Source: Thiodiazotropha sp037384425
GTDB taxonomy: Bacteria; Pseudomonadota; Gammaproteobacteria; Chromatiales; Chromatiaceae
NCBI GenBank assembly: GCA_037384425.1
Contig: JARROA010000023.1
Coordinates: forward strand, 16,109-80,108
Reading direction: 5' to 3'
Length of the DNA: 64,000 bases
The notes beneath the pieces were generated by a model. The model was not told where the DNA came from. It worked only from the letters and a program-made list of their open reading frames with translations, and did not search any database. Below, piece after piece: positions 18,094-27,100 of the stretch (its first letter is position 1; each line of letters opens with the position of its first letter). A program made the translations under genes and the position numbers.

Positions 18094-18549
18094 CTAGTCG
18101 CAACACTCTTCCGAAACGATTGCCTTGGCGATACTCATGCGCGTGACCACGCCCTGGTAATCCTCTCCATCCATCACGAACAGATATGGGGTGTTGTACT
18201 GCTCCATGATCGCCAGCGCCTTGATCGCCTGAAAGTTGGGCGATAGACGGATGGCGTCAGGGAAGATGAAATTATCCACTTTTCGTGCCATCAGCTCTGC
18301 CGCCTTGATGTGGGGGAAATCGATATCTTCGAGATCGTCCCCCAGCAGATGGGCGCCTTGAATGATGTCCTCGGGAATACAGCAGAGTAGAAACATGTGC
18401 CGCACCGAAAAGCGACCGGAGATTTTTCCTTCGGCATCCACGAACGGGATACCCTGCACGTCCTTTTCGACACACTCCCGCATCACCTCGCCTACGGTCA
18501 TGCCGGGGCGTGCCACCTTGGTCGGAATCGATAGGTACTTGAGTTTCAT
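18094..18549 (-). CDS. CBS domain-pair protein
   Basis: A 151-residue protein made of two CBS motifs: an N-terminal one (VARPGMTVGEVMRECVEK, VQGIPFVDAEGKISGRFS) and a C-terminal one (NFQAIKALAIMEQYNTPYLFVMD). CBS pairs bind adenosyl nucleotides and usually control a partner enzyme or transporter. The start ATG overlaps the stop of the TtcA-like gene (ATGA), and the NhaD-like transporter follows by 15 bp. A role as a regulatory subunit of that transporter is likely but unproven. Confidence 0.85.
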   Translation of the reverse strand: MKLKYLSIPTKVARPGMTVGEVMRECVEKDVQGIPFVDAEGKISGRFSVRHMFLLCCIPEDIIQGAHLLGDDLEDIDFPHIKAAELMARKVDNFIFPDAIRLSPNFQAIKALAIMEQYNTPYLFVMDGEDYQGVVTRMSIAKAIVSEECCD

Positions 18550-19280
18550 GGCGGTGTTTCATCCATCAGGGGTTTCATGGCATGCAGCATATTGGCGAAA
18601 AGGTGGCGATTCTGCCGCTCCTCACGGGCCAACAACTGTTTCATATAGTCCCGTTGGGTGGGCGCCGTGAAACAGGCCGGGCAGCTGTCCTGAATCACGG
18701 GCAGACCCGCCTCGGCGGCGAAGGCGCCGGTCTGGGTCTCACGGCAATAGACCAGCGGACGGATGATGCGGATATCCCCCGCGTCATTCAGATAGTGCGC
18801 CTTCATGGTGCGTAGCTGTCCACCATGGAACAGGGACATCATGAGGCTCTCCGCCAGATCATCCAGGTGCTGGGCCAGCACGAGCACATTGTAGCCCTCC
18901 CGCCGGCAGGTGCTGTACATGATGCCCCGCTTCATACGCGCGCAATAGGCGCAGAAGGAGTCGCCATCCATCCGCTCGCGCGCCTCCTCCATGATCGGTT
19001 GTTCCGCATAGTGCCAGGGGATGCCCAGCCCTTCGTAGTAGACCTTCAACGGTTCCGGATCGAAGCCTTCCACCTCGGGATCCACCGTGATCACTCCCAG
19101 TTCGAACCTGACCGGCGCATAGCTCTGCAAATGACAGAGGATCTGAAGCAGAGTGAGCGAATCCTTGCCGCCGGAGACCCCCAGTAACAAACGGTCGTTG
19201 GGGCGAATCATATCGAAGTCGGCAATGGCTTTGCCCACTCTGCGCAACAGGGATTTGGGAGGTTTTACATAGGCCGTCAT
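18546..19280 (-). CDS. TtcA-like PP-loop ATPase (tRNA 2-thiocytidine biosynthesis family)
   Basis: A 244-residue protein with the PP-loop SGGKDS (36-41), CAYC (Cys110/113) followed by ARMKRGIMYSTC, and a later Cys pair C200/C203 (SCPAC). These correspond to the catalytic P-loop and Fe-S cysteines of TtcA, which thiolates C32 of tRNA. The start at 19280 (MTAYVKPPKSLLRR) is chosen; an upstream frame would add 22 residues unlike the family. TtcA itself is longer (about 310 in E. coli), so this is a shorter relative or paralogue. The stop overlaps the CBS gene by 4 bp. Confidence 0.8.
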   Translation of the reverse strand: MTAYVKPPKSLLRRVGKAIADFDMIRPNDRLLLGVSGGKDSLTLLQILCHLQSYAPVRFELGVITVDPEVEGFDPEPLKVYYEGLGIPWHYAEQPIMEEARERMDGDSFCAYCARMKRGIMYSTCRREGYNVLVLAQHLDDLAESLMMSLFHGGQLRTMKAHYLNDAGDIRIIRPLVYCRETQTGAFAAEAGLPVIQDSCPACFTAPTQRDYMKQLLAREERQNRHLFANMLHAMKPLMDETPP

Positions 19281-19538
19281 GGGTTCATTTTGACACGAAG
19301 GGGGCGTGCCACCAATCGCCACAGGAAGCTCTGTAGCGCGGCACAACCATTTGTTTTTTTACCATTACTCGTAAATCCAAAACCGTCTGCCGTACTTGCC
19401 GCAGAGGACTTCGGAAAGGGGATCGGGTCGTTGAATAGACACCGCATGCCGGAAACCACAGCGGATTGGAATCAGGGGGCGCCTATACGACTCGGCTGAG
19501 AGTACAAGCCGACCCGCACCTCACTTCCATCTACCAGC

Positions 19539-20240
19539 TCACTCCTCTGCTACCGCCGGCGGGCGCTTGCGGAAGATACGGCCCTCGGCGAGCACGATCA
19601 GATTGATGATGAACCAGGCCAGGAACATGCTGAACAGGGTATGACTGAAGAAGTGGTCGCCGATGACCATTTTGTAGAAACCGGTGATCCAGCCGGCCGA
19701 CAGCCCGAAAAGCAGGGCATAGCGACGGCGCTGCGGCGTGCGGAAGAGAAACATCAGCGACATCAAGGCGAAACCGCCGCTGGCGTGTCCGGCTGGAAAA
19801 CAGCGCTGCCGGGAGTCGGGTCGGCTGCCCGGAGGATAAGACTCCAACACCTTGACGTAGGGCAGCTCGCCATCGAAGGCTTGCAGTGATCTCGGGCAGG
19901 CCACATTGGTCGTCGCCTTGAGGGCCGAAACGGACATCGGCACCAGCATCAGCGACAGCACCACGATACGTATACCCCGGCAGTGCGCGCTCAGCCGGCG
20001 CCAGCGGCGGCAAAAGGCCAGACCTGTCATCAGTGTGAGGGCAAACAGTATCAACAAGGCTTTGGGACCATTGTAGAGGAGGAGACGGGCTACCGGCTCC
20101 TCTTTACTCCACAGCCAGGCCTGTTGCCGACCGTCGTAGAACCATTGCTGCAACCAGATATCGAGCGGCGTCAATTCGAACAGGATGAAACAGAAGAGCA
20201 GTGCGAGACCGCTGTAAAGCAGCTGCCGGCGACTGCTCAT
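19539..20240 (-). CDS. PAP2-family membrane phosphatase
   Basis: A 233-residue protein with multiple hydrophobic helices and the three PAP2 motifs: KATTNVACPRS (first, KX6RP-like), PAGHASGG (second, PSGH-like) and GDHFFSHTL (third, SRX5H-like). The family dephosphorylates lipid phosphates or undecaprenyl pyrophosphate. The start MSSRRQLLYSG at 20240 matches a short basic N-terminus before the first helix; an upstream ATG at 20288 is also open. The start overlaps by 4 bp the stop of the uncertain frame at 20237-20680. Confidence 0.85.
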   Translation of the reverse strand: MSSRRQLLYSGLALLFCFILFELTPLDIWLQQWFYDGRQQAWLWSKEEPVARLLLYNGPKALLILFALTLMTGLAFCRRWRRLSAHCRGIRIVVLSLMLVPMSVSALKATTNVACPRSLQAFDGELPYVKVLESYPPGSRPDSRQRCFPAGHASGGFALMSLMFLFRTPQRRRYALLFGLSAGWITGFYKMVIGDHFFSHTLFSMFLAWFIINLIVLAEGRIFRKRPPAVAEE

Positions 20241-20680
20241 CGCTCGCCAACCCTGACGGCCACGAGGCCTGGAAATCGACCAGCACACGTCAGCATGGCT
20301 GATTTCAGCTTCGGCATCGCCCCGTCCACCGGCGCTCGCCGGCGAACACGGCTCCAGCCCGGGCCGGCCAATGATCTCCTCGACTCACGACCCGGTATCC
20401 ACCTGCCCTTCGGCTTGACGAACCTGATCACACCGTCACGCACGACCGCCACGCAGGCTTGCCCCATGGCGCGGGTTTTCCGACCAGCTACGCAATTCAC
20501 GAGGTAGGGCGCCAGCCCACGAAAACCTATGCCCTCCATGGCCCGGGGCTTGAACGACTTGACATCGTAGTGCATCGGCAGTGGATTGATCCTGGACTGA
20601 TGTAGCCTGGCGAACATCATGCGGCCATGCGCCGCAAAAATAGTGGGAAAAGCCAATTGAGGCCGGTTTGCATCGAGCAT
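20237..20680 (-). CDS. uncertain hypothetical protein upstream of the PAP2 gene
   Basis: An open frame of up to 147 residues (an internal start at MHYDVKSF is also possible) that resembles no family I recognise. For: the third codon positions are GC-rich, and its stop overlaps the PAP2 start by 4 bp (ATGA). Against: an odd Arg-rich C-terminal half, no clear Shine-Dalgarno and no recognised domain. It is otherwise the only content of the 474-bp gap between the PAP2 and oxidoreductase genes. Confidence 0.3.
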   Translation of the reverse strand: MLDANRPQLAFPTIFAAHGRMMFARLHQSRINPLPMHYDVKSFKPRAMEGIGFRGLAPYLVNCVAGRKTRAMGQACVAVVRDGVIRFVKPKGRWIPGRESRRSLAGPGWSRVRRRAPVDGAMPKLKSAMLTCAGRFPGLVAVRVGER

Positions 20681-20714
20681 ACAACATCTGACGGCCTACT
20701 CTCCGGGTCCCGAT

Positions 20715-21710
20715 TCAGGGGATCAGCACCAGCTTGCCCTGGGTATGCCCCTGTTCGATACGGCGATGGGCCTCGGCGGCCTCGGCCAGCGGCAGACTGT
20801 CGGCCAGTGTGATCTTCAGCGCGCCGCTGTCGATGAACTCGGAACAGTTGCCGAGGATGGCCATCTGATCGATACGCGCCTGCGGCAGGTCGCGCAGCAT
20901 CGGCGTCAGCATCAGGGTGAAACCGATACGCAGATTGCGCAGCCGCGCCTCTTTCCACTCCACATCCGCGCCCGGATCGAGCAGGGTCACCAGATCGCCA
21001 TAATGGGCGGTGGCGGGGATCGACTGTTTGAGCACTTCGGGGCCGACCGTATCGAGCACCACATCGGCCCCCTGACCCTGGGTGTACTGCAGCACCGCCT
21101 CGACGAAATCCTCGTTGTGGTAGTTGACCACCAGATCGGCCCCCAGCGTACGCACGAACTCGGCCTTCTCGTCGCTACTGACGGTGGTGATCACCCGTGC
21201 CCCGACCTGCTTGGCCAGCTGGATCGCCACGTGACCGACACCGCCAGCGCCGGCATGAACCAGCAGGGTCTGCCCCTCTGCCAGGTGGGCGCGGCCGAAC
21301 AGGGCCTCCCAGGCGGTGATCAGAACCAGCGGGGCCGCTGCGGCATGGGCGAAGTCTATGGAGGCCGGCTTGCGGCAGCAGACCGCCTCGTCCAGCACCA
21401 CCTGCTCGGCATAGTTCCCCTGCAGACCGCCCAGACCACCATGACAGAACCAGACTTCGTCGCCCTCGCGGAAGATGCTCGCCTCGCTGCCGGTCTCGAC
21501 CACCACACCGGCACCGTCGCAACCCAGGATGGCAGGCAGCCCATCGGGCACGAAGACACCCCGGCTGCGGATTTTGGTATCGACCGGATTGACCCCGGCC
21601 GCCTCGAGCTTCACCTTGATTTGAGTGGGCGATGTCACCTGCGGGTCCGGCAGGTTCTCGAGCTGAAGCACCTCCGGCCCACCGGTCTCTCTCATGATGA
21701 TGGCTTGCAT
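20715..21710 (-). CDS. zinc-dependent-type alcohol dehydrogenase / quinone oxidoreductase family protein
   Basis: A 331-residue medium-chain dehydrogenase. The N-terminal GroES-like domain includes LEAAGVNPVDTKIRSRGVF and GCDGAGVVVETG; the Rossmann nucleotide motif is AGAGGVGHVAIQLAKQVGA (~residues 156-175). The catalytic-zinc Cys and His of true alcohol dehydrogenases are not evident, so it fits the quinone oxidoreductase (QOR/zeta-crystallin) subfamily, which reduces quinones or enones with NADPH. A short downstream gap separates it from the uncertain frame at 20680. Confidence 0.9.
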   Translation of the reverse strand: MQAIIMRETGGPEVLQLENLPDPQVTSPTQIKVKLEAAGVNPVDTKIRSRGVFVPDGLPAILGCDGAGVVVETGSEASIFREGDEVWFCHGGLGGLQGNYAEQVVLDEAVCCRKPASIDFAHAAAAPLVLITAWEALFGRAHLAEGQTLLVHAGAGGVGHVAIQLAKQVGARVITTVSSDEKAEFVRTLGADLVVNYHNEDFVEAVLQYTQGQGADVVLDTVGPEVLKQSIPATAHYGDLVTLLDPGADVEWKEARLRNLRIGFTLMLTPMLRDLPQARIDQMAILGNCSEFIDSGALKITLADSLPLAEAAEAHRRIEQGHTQGKLVLIP

Positions 21711-21767
21711 GATTCTTTTCCTCCGGCCTGCATGCTCGATTGTCCCTATCCCCGCTGTGCAACCCGT

Positions 21768-21974
21768 CTATTTATGAGCGCCCTTGCCACCGATTGGTGC
21801 CAACAGCGCATAGGCGATCCAGGCGAACCAGGAGACGAAGAGCACCGCCAGAATCCAGAACAGCTTCTCCGCCCCGTTGGTTTTCTGCGAACGCAGGATC
21901 AGTAGAATGGGCAGCAACCAAATGAATGCCGCCAGCGCGAGCGCCCCTGCACCCAGTCCCAGCACTGTCTGCAT
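21768..21974 (-). CDS. small membrane protein with PLDc_N-like hairpin
   Basis: A 68-residue protein with two transmembrane helices (ALALAAFIWLLPILLIL and WILAVLFVSWFAWIAYALL) joined by a short loop containing KTNGAEKLFW. This arrangement resembles the phospholipase-D nuclease N-terminal (PLDc_N) domain that precedes cardiolipin synthases, here with nothing attached. Such solitary membrane hairpins are widespread and uncharacterised. Confidence 0.7.
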   Translation of the reverse strand: MQTVLGLGAGALALAAFIWLLPILLILRSQKTNGAEKLFWILAVLFVSWFAWIAYALLAPIGGKGAHK

Positions 21975-22041
21975 GACTGCTCCCCGGAACCGGCGGCCAA
22001 CGCCCGCACGGGCCCGTATAAAATTTTAGTTTGAAGCCCCC

Positions 22042-22653
22042 ATGTCCAATCTGCAAGCGATCATTTCACACCAGACGGCCCTCAGGCAGTGCCGCGACTG
22101 TCCCGACATGCGAGGTCCTGTCGTGGTCGGGAATCCGGTGCTCTCACCGGTGCTGCTGGTGGGACAGGCGCCTGGGGACAGGGAGGGACCGGCCGGCAAG
22201 CCTTTTGCCTGGACCGCCGGCAAAACCCTGTTTCGCTGGTTCGAACAGATCGGCCTGACCGAGTCGGCGTTTCGTCAGCAGGTCTACATGGCGGCGGTCT
22301 GCCGCTGCTTTCCCGGCAAGCTGCCGAAGGGCGGCGACCGCGTGCCGAGCGGCGAAGAGATCGCGCGTTGCCGCCGCTGGCTCGACGCCGAGATCGCCCT
22401 GCTGCAACCCCGTCTGATCCTGCCGGTCGGTAAATTGGCGATCGCCCAGTTTCTGGCGGTGGGCAAACTCACGGAGGTGATCGGAGCGCGCCACAGCCTG
22501 AGACTCGCTGGGCGCGAGGTCGACATCATCCCGCTGCCACACCCCTCCGGCGCCTCCACCTGGCACCGAACCGAACCCGGCAAGGGGCTGTTACAGAGGG
22601 CGTTGAGGCTGATCGAACGACACCCGGCCTGGCGCGAGGCCAGGATGGGTTGA
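22042..22653 (+). CDS. uracil-DNA glycosylase family protein (Fe-S, family 4/5-like)
   Basis: A 203-residue protein. Cysteines C17 and C20 (CRDC), C87/C89 and C110 are spaced as in Fe-S-binding family 4/5 glycosylases. Motif 1 is GQAPGDREGPAGKPF (41-55) and motif 2 the C-terminal HPSG (167-170). The family removes uracil or related damaged bases from DNA. The motif-1 Glu-Asp pair and the HPS region deviate somewhat from classic family 4, so specificity is uncertain. It begins 67 bp after the divergent start of the PLDc_N-like gene. Confidence 0.85.
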   Translation: MSNLQAIISHQTALRQCRDCPDMRGPVVVGNPVLSPVLLVGQAPGDREGPAGKPFAWTAGKTLFRWFEQIGLTESAFRQQVYMAAVCRCFPGKLPKGGDRVPSGEEIARCRRWLDAEIALLQPRLILPVGKLAIAQFLAVGKLTEVIGARHSLRLAGREVDIIPLPHPSGASTWHRTEPGKGLLQRALRLIERHPAWREARMG

Positions 22654-22745
22654 ATAACCTGCCGCAATTTCCGGTTTGAGCTTGGGTTCAAATCACCCAA
22701 AATAGTCGGCAGTGAAAACCACACAAACAAGAGAGGATCAACGGC

Positions 22746-23213
22746 ATGTCGGAAGAGGTAGGCAAATTCACCATTCATCTGGAGCAGGAGGAGGACTACG
22801 CCTTCCGGGTCAAGTTCGATCTCAAGAAAGCGGACGACATCCTGATGGACGAACCGCCGCCGCTTGGCGAGCGCAATGGTCCCAATGCTTCGCGCCTGCT
22901 GGCCGCGGCCGCGGCCAACTGTCTCAGCGCCAGTCTGATGTTCTGCCTGGCCAAGGAAGACGTGCCGGCCAGAACGGTGAAGAGTGAAGCCACCTGCACC
23001 ATGATCCGCAACGACAAGAAGCGGCTGCGCGTCGGCCGCATCGACGTGCGCATCACCGCCGGCGACGAGCTTCTCGAATCGAAGAAACGGGAGCGCTGCA
23101 TGTCGCTGTTCGAGGACTTCTGTGTCGTCACCGGTAGCATCCGCCAGGGCATTCCTGTCGGGGTCGAGGTCTACAGTGAATCCGGCGACCTGCTGCACAA
23201 GGCGGAGGAGTAG
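22746..23213 (+). CDS. OsmC/Ohr-family protein
   Basis: A 155-residue protein with the OsmC fold: AAAAANCLSASLMFCLAKEDV carries the first conserved Cys and MSLFEDFCVVTGSIRQG the second, the pair used by OsmC/Ohr peroxidases to reduce organic hydroperoxides. Long N-terminal strands (FTIHLEQEEDYAFRVKF) match. It stops 5 bp before the dienelactone hydrolase gene, so the two are probably cotranscribed. Confidence 0.87.
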   Translation: MSEEVGKFTIHLEQEEDYAFRVKFDLKKADDILMDEPPPLGERNGPNASRLLAAAAANCLSASLMFCLAKEDVPARTVKSEATCTMIRNDKKRLRVGRIDVRITAGDELLESKKRERCMSLFEDFCVVTGSIRQGIPVGVEVYSESGDLLHKAEE

Positions 23214-23218
23214 TCGCC

Positions 23219-23878
23219 ATGGGACGCGACATCACCCTGACCACCGCCGAGGGAGAGTCGTTCGGTGGTTATCTCGCCGGTCGCGATGAAGCCCGTGGCG
23301 CCGTACTGATACTGCATGAGTGGTGGGGCGTCATGCCGCATAATCGCCAATGGGCTGACCGGCTCTCCGAAGCGGGCTATCAGGCGCTGGTGGTCGATCT
23401 CTATGACGGTCGTGTTACCGACGATCCCGACTTGGCCGCCCAATGGATGCGGGAGATCGACCAGGCGGCGACGGATCGCAAGCTGACTGCCGCCATCGAG
23501 GCGCTTCACGCACCCGGTCGCAAGCTCGCGGTCTATGGCTGCTCCTTCGGCGGCAAGCAGGCAATGCAGGCGAGCCTGCTGCGTCCCCAGCAGATCGCCG
23601 CCACCGCCCTGGCCTACTGCCGCATGGAAACTGACGCCGCCAAGCTGGCCACCCTGCAGGGACCGGTACTGGCGATCTATGCCCAACAGGAGCGCAACTG
23701 GCCGCAGAAGCAGCAGGATTTCGAGGCCGCCATGGCGGCCGCCGGCAAGCGCACCGAAGCGGTCGGTTACGACGCGGCGCACGGCTTCACCAATCCCACC
23801 AGCCCACGTTACGATGCCGACGCGGACGCAGCGGCCTGGCGGGTACTGCTCGAGTTTCTCGCGCGTCAGCTCGACTGA
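23219..23878 (+). CDS. dienelactone hydrolase family protein with Ser nucleophile
   Basis: A 219-residue alpha/beta hydrolase. The nucleophile elbow reads YGCSFGG (106-112); S109 stands where classic dienelactone hydrolases have Cys (GYCFGG), and a Cys precedes it. Catalytic His is in AAHGF near 190. The acid residue is not at the usual GXXD site (IYAQQERNWP), so an altered triad or Glu use is possible. The ligand-binding HEWWGVMPHNR and YDGR motifs are normal. Its 3' end overlaps the convergent Cache-sensor gene by 13 bp. Confidence 0.87.
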   Translation: MGRDITLTTAEGESFGGYLAGRDEARGAVLILHEWWGVMPHNRQWADRLSEAGYQALVVDLYDGRVTDDPDLAAQWMREIDQAATDRKLTAAIEALHAPGRKLAVYGCSFGGKQAMQASLLRPQQIAATALAYCRMETDAAKLATLQGPVLAIYAQQERNWPQKQQDFEAAMAAAGKRTEAVGYDAAHGFTNPTSPRYDADADAAAWRVLLEFLARQLD

Positions 23879-24957
23879 CCCTCCCGCCCGGAAGCGGACT
23901 CATTGGCGGCCAGGCAGTAGGCCCGATAGTAGGCGACGCCGAAAGCGAGCAGCAGCAGGGCCAGAGAGACCGCCAGCGAGGCCGAAAGCCAAAGCTGCCG
24001 CTGGTGGGTCTGAGCGTCCCTCAGCTCGTCACGCAGCCTTGCGGCAACCAGGTAATAGCGCAGGCCGAACCCCTCAGACCCATAGCGCAGGGTACGAAAC
24101 AGGAACTGACCCTGCGGGGTATCGACCTCACCCAACCCCCGCTGAACCATTTGACGCCAGACGGACGGATAGTGTTTGTCGAAGCGATAGCGTGCATCGT
24201 CTTCGAGCCGAAACATGAAGCCCCACTCCTGATCCCGCTGAAAGCCCCATAAGTAGTAGCCGGTGGAATCGATCAACAGCAGATGCGACTGAATCAGACC
24301 GGCATGGCGTGCCAAACCGTCCAGGATCTGCTCGGCGAGCACGTTCAACAACAGCAACCCCCGCCGCACTCCGCGGCTGTCGGTCACCGGTACGGCCAGT
24401 CGCAGCATGGGTTTGTTGGGGCGTTCGATCTCTCCATGCTCGATGTTGAGATCGATGGGCGAGGCATAGACCTGCCCGACAGGCATGGCGATCGCCTGCT
24501 TGAAATAGTAGCGATCCGATTTGTCCTGCAACCGATCGTCTCCGATACGGGACGCGCCCTGCGGGTTCAGGTTGACACGCAGGCGCTCCATACCCCGATT
24601 GTCGAGCCAGCGGATCTGATCATAACGCCGCTTGACTGCTGCGAAGACCTCCCACTCGGCGGCGAGCCGGGCCAGATGAACCGCTGTCGACTCGTCCAGC
24701 GCCGCCTTCAAATTGGGGCTGTCGGCCAACATCAAGAGATCGCCGTAGAGATCGTTGCGCACCATCTGGATAGTGATCAGTGCCGCATCCAGCCCGCTCT
24801 CGGCGTGATAGCGCCATTGCTCGCGCTGCCGTTCGACCAGCGTCGTATAGCCGCTCCACAGAATGCCGTTGACGATCAGCAGCAGTGGCAACGCCAGTAA
24901 CAAACCGGTCCGCAACTGCTGAGCGAGTGAGATCCGTCTGGTCCGTGTCTGCATCAT
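23866..24957 (-). CDS. membrane protein with periplasmic Cache sensor domain and no output domain
   Basis: A 363-residue protein with TM1 at ~17-37, a ~285-residue periplasmic region and TM2 at ~323-346, then only about 17 cytoplasmic residues. The extracytoplasmic region has dCache features (WLDNRGMERLRVNLN, DKSDRYYFKQAIAMPVGQVYASPIDL, RLAVPVTDSRGVRRGLLLLNV). Such domains normally head histidine kinases or GGDEF proteins; here no kinase, GGDEF or HAMP follows. It could be a truncated gene, or sense ligand and pass it to a partner. It overlaps the hydrolase gene end by 13 bp. Confidence 0.8.
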   Translation of the reverse strand: MMQTRTRRISLAQQLRTGLLLALPLLLIVNGILWSGYTTLVERQREQWRYHAESGLDAALITIQMVRNDLYGDLLMLADSPNLKAALDESTAVHLARLAAEWEVFAAVKRRYDQIRWLDNRGMERLRVNLNPQGASRIGDDRLQDKSDRYYFKQAIAMPVGQVYASPIDLNIEHGEIERPNKPMLRLAVPVTDSRGVRRGLLLLNVLAEQILDGLARHAGLIQSHLLLIDSTGYYLWGFQRDQEWGFMFRLEDDARYRFDKHYPSVWRQMVQRGLGEVDTPQGQFLFRTLRYGSEGFGLRYYLVAARLRDELRDAQTHQRQLWLSASLAVSLALLLLAFGVAYYRAYCLAANESASGREGQSS

Positions 24958-25080
24958 GCGCTCTCCCTGCGACTTCCCGTATCGTGTGACGCCTCCGGGA
25001 GTGAACCTCTCCCCCTGATGCGGTCGTGTAGGGAGCTTGGGTCATGACGCGGGAGCCCGACTTCGCCGGAAAATCACCGC

Positions 25081-25716
<636 letters not shown>

Positions 25717-25861
25717 CAGGCTACTCCCACTGACAGGCTGAGCATCAGCCAGGTTTCACAGTGGAATATAGCGCGTCGGATGCGCAGGGAGACCCCACAA
25801 CTATTGGATGATCTTCGCGCCGCCGCGGCCCGCCTGCCCGGCGCCAAGCCCCTGCCGACAA

Positions 25862-27016
25862 TCAGAGCAGCAGATAGAAATAGGCCCCCACGCCAGCGGC
25901 AGTCAGCGCCAGCAGGCCGAGGATCCAGCCCAGCGGACTCTTGTGGCTCTCCTGGGCCAGGGATTGATGCGCCAGATGCTGATCGAGCAGCGTCTCCACG
26001 GTTTCGGTCGCCACCGAGTTGGAGATCTCCTGCGCTACCTGGGTGGCCGTTTCACGCACCTGCGCCTCCAGCGAGCCTTCGGTCACCACCCGGATGTGTT
26101 CGATCATCTCGTTCTTTTCCGGCACCTGGTCGAGGATCCGCCGCTCGGTGTCGGCGAGCCGCTGTGCAAAGTCGTTGGCCACCTCGTTGATCTGCTCGTA
26201 GATGCTCGCCTCGATCAGCCCTTCGACAGTACGTTGATTGAGCTGCCGCACAAACTCTTCCAGATCGCTGTTGACCTCCTGCACCACCTGGCTGCGTAGG
26301 TCATCCAAATCGACCTCGGGCGGTTTGAACGCAGCCAGGCGCTGTTCCACCAGCCGCACCACCACCGCCTCGAGATTTTCGTCCAGAAAGGCTGAGATGG
26401 CGGACTCGACCCGTTCCCCAACCATCCGCGCCGCCATTTCCGCGGCCACTTCCTCGGCCCGTCGGGTGGCGATCTGCTCAACACGCTCGCCGGCAACCTC
26501 GGCGGCGATACGCCGCACGGCTGCTTCGTCGAGGCCGGCCTGGACGACCGGAGCGGGCGAAGCCGCTTCAGCCGGTGCGATCTCCACCGCTTCCGCTTTC
26601 ACCGGTTCACTCACAGGCTGTGCCGCATCATTCGCCGCAACCTCCTGCTGGTGCTGTTCGATCATGTCGATGATCTCGCCCAGGCTCTGGTCGGTAGGCG
26701 GCTTGGCCAGTATACCCAGGGCGCCGTGATCCACCGCCGCCCGCACATACTCGTCGCCCTCGTTGGCGGTACACATCACCACCGGGGTAGCCACGAAGCG
26801 GGGATCTTTCTTGATTTCCGTGATGGTCTCGAGACCATCCATTCCGTCCATCAGGAAGTCGACGAATATGGCGTCCGGAGTGATGTTCTTGAGTTGTTCC
26901 AGGGCCTGCTCGCCCGACTCCGCCATCTCCACCTCGTCGAATCCGTTTTTCTTCAGCAACCGGCTCAAGACGATGCGGGCTGACTTGGAGTCATCCACCA
27001 GAAATGCCTGTTTCAC
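25862..27016 (-). CDS. receiver-domain protein with helical linker and C-terminal membrane anchor
   Basis: A 384-residue protein from a GTG start at 27016 (IV-to-M KQAFLVDDSK), chosen because the receiver begins there and GAGAGA lies upstream. Residues 1-120 are a receiver with D8/D9, phosphoacceptor D53 (IFVDFLMDGMDG) and K105. After a Pro/Ala/Glu-rich linker (125-165) come about 190 residues of charged heptad-like helices (for example RRIAAEVAGERVEQIA), probably coiled coil. The last ~24 residues (SPLGWILGLLALTAAGVGAYF...) are hydrophobic, an apparent C-terminal anchor. No DNA-binding or enzyme output domain is present. It is divergent from metH. Confidence 0.85.
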   Translation of the reverse strand: MKQAFLVDDSKSARIVLSRLLKKNGFDEVEMAESGEQALEQLKNITPDAIFVDFLMDGMDGLETITEIKKDPRFVATPVVMCTANEGDEYVRAAVDHGALGILAKPPTDQSLGEIIDMIEQHQQEVAANDAAQPVSEPVKAEAVEIAPAEAASPAPVVQAGLDEAAVRRIAAEVAGERVEQIATRRAEEVAAEMAARMVGERVESAISAFLDENLEAVVVRLVEQRLAAFKPPEVDLDDLRSQVVQEVNSDLEEFVRQLNQRTVEGLIEASIYEQINEVANDFAQRLADTERRILDQVPEKNEMIEHIRVVTEGSLEAQVRETATQVAQEISNSVATETVETLLDQHLAHQSLAQESHKSPLGWILGLLALTAAGVGAYFYLLL

Positions 27017-27100
27017 TATGCGATTCTCTCGATTTGGGTCGTTTTTCAGTAACTTGCCGCCCCACAAAGACGATAATTCGCCTGCCTACCTGCGGCACTC

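Noticed and set aside
22684..22698. GGGTTCAAATCACCC, like a tRNA T-arm
   Set aside because: No acceptor, D or anticodon arms can be drawn around it; isolated resemblance.
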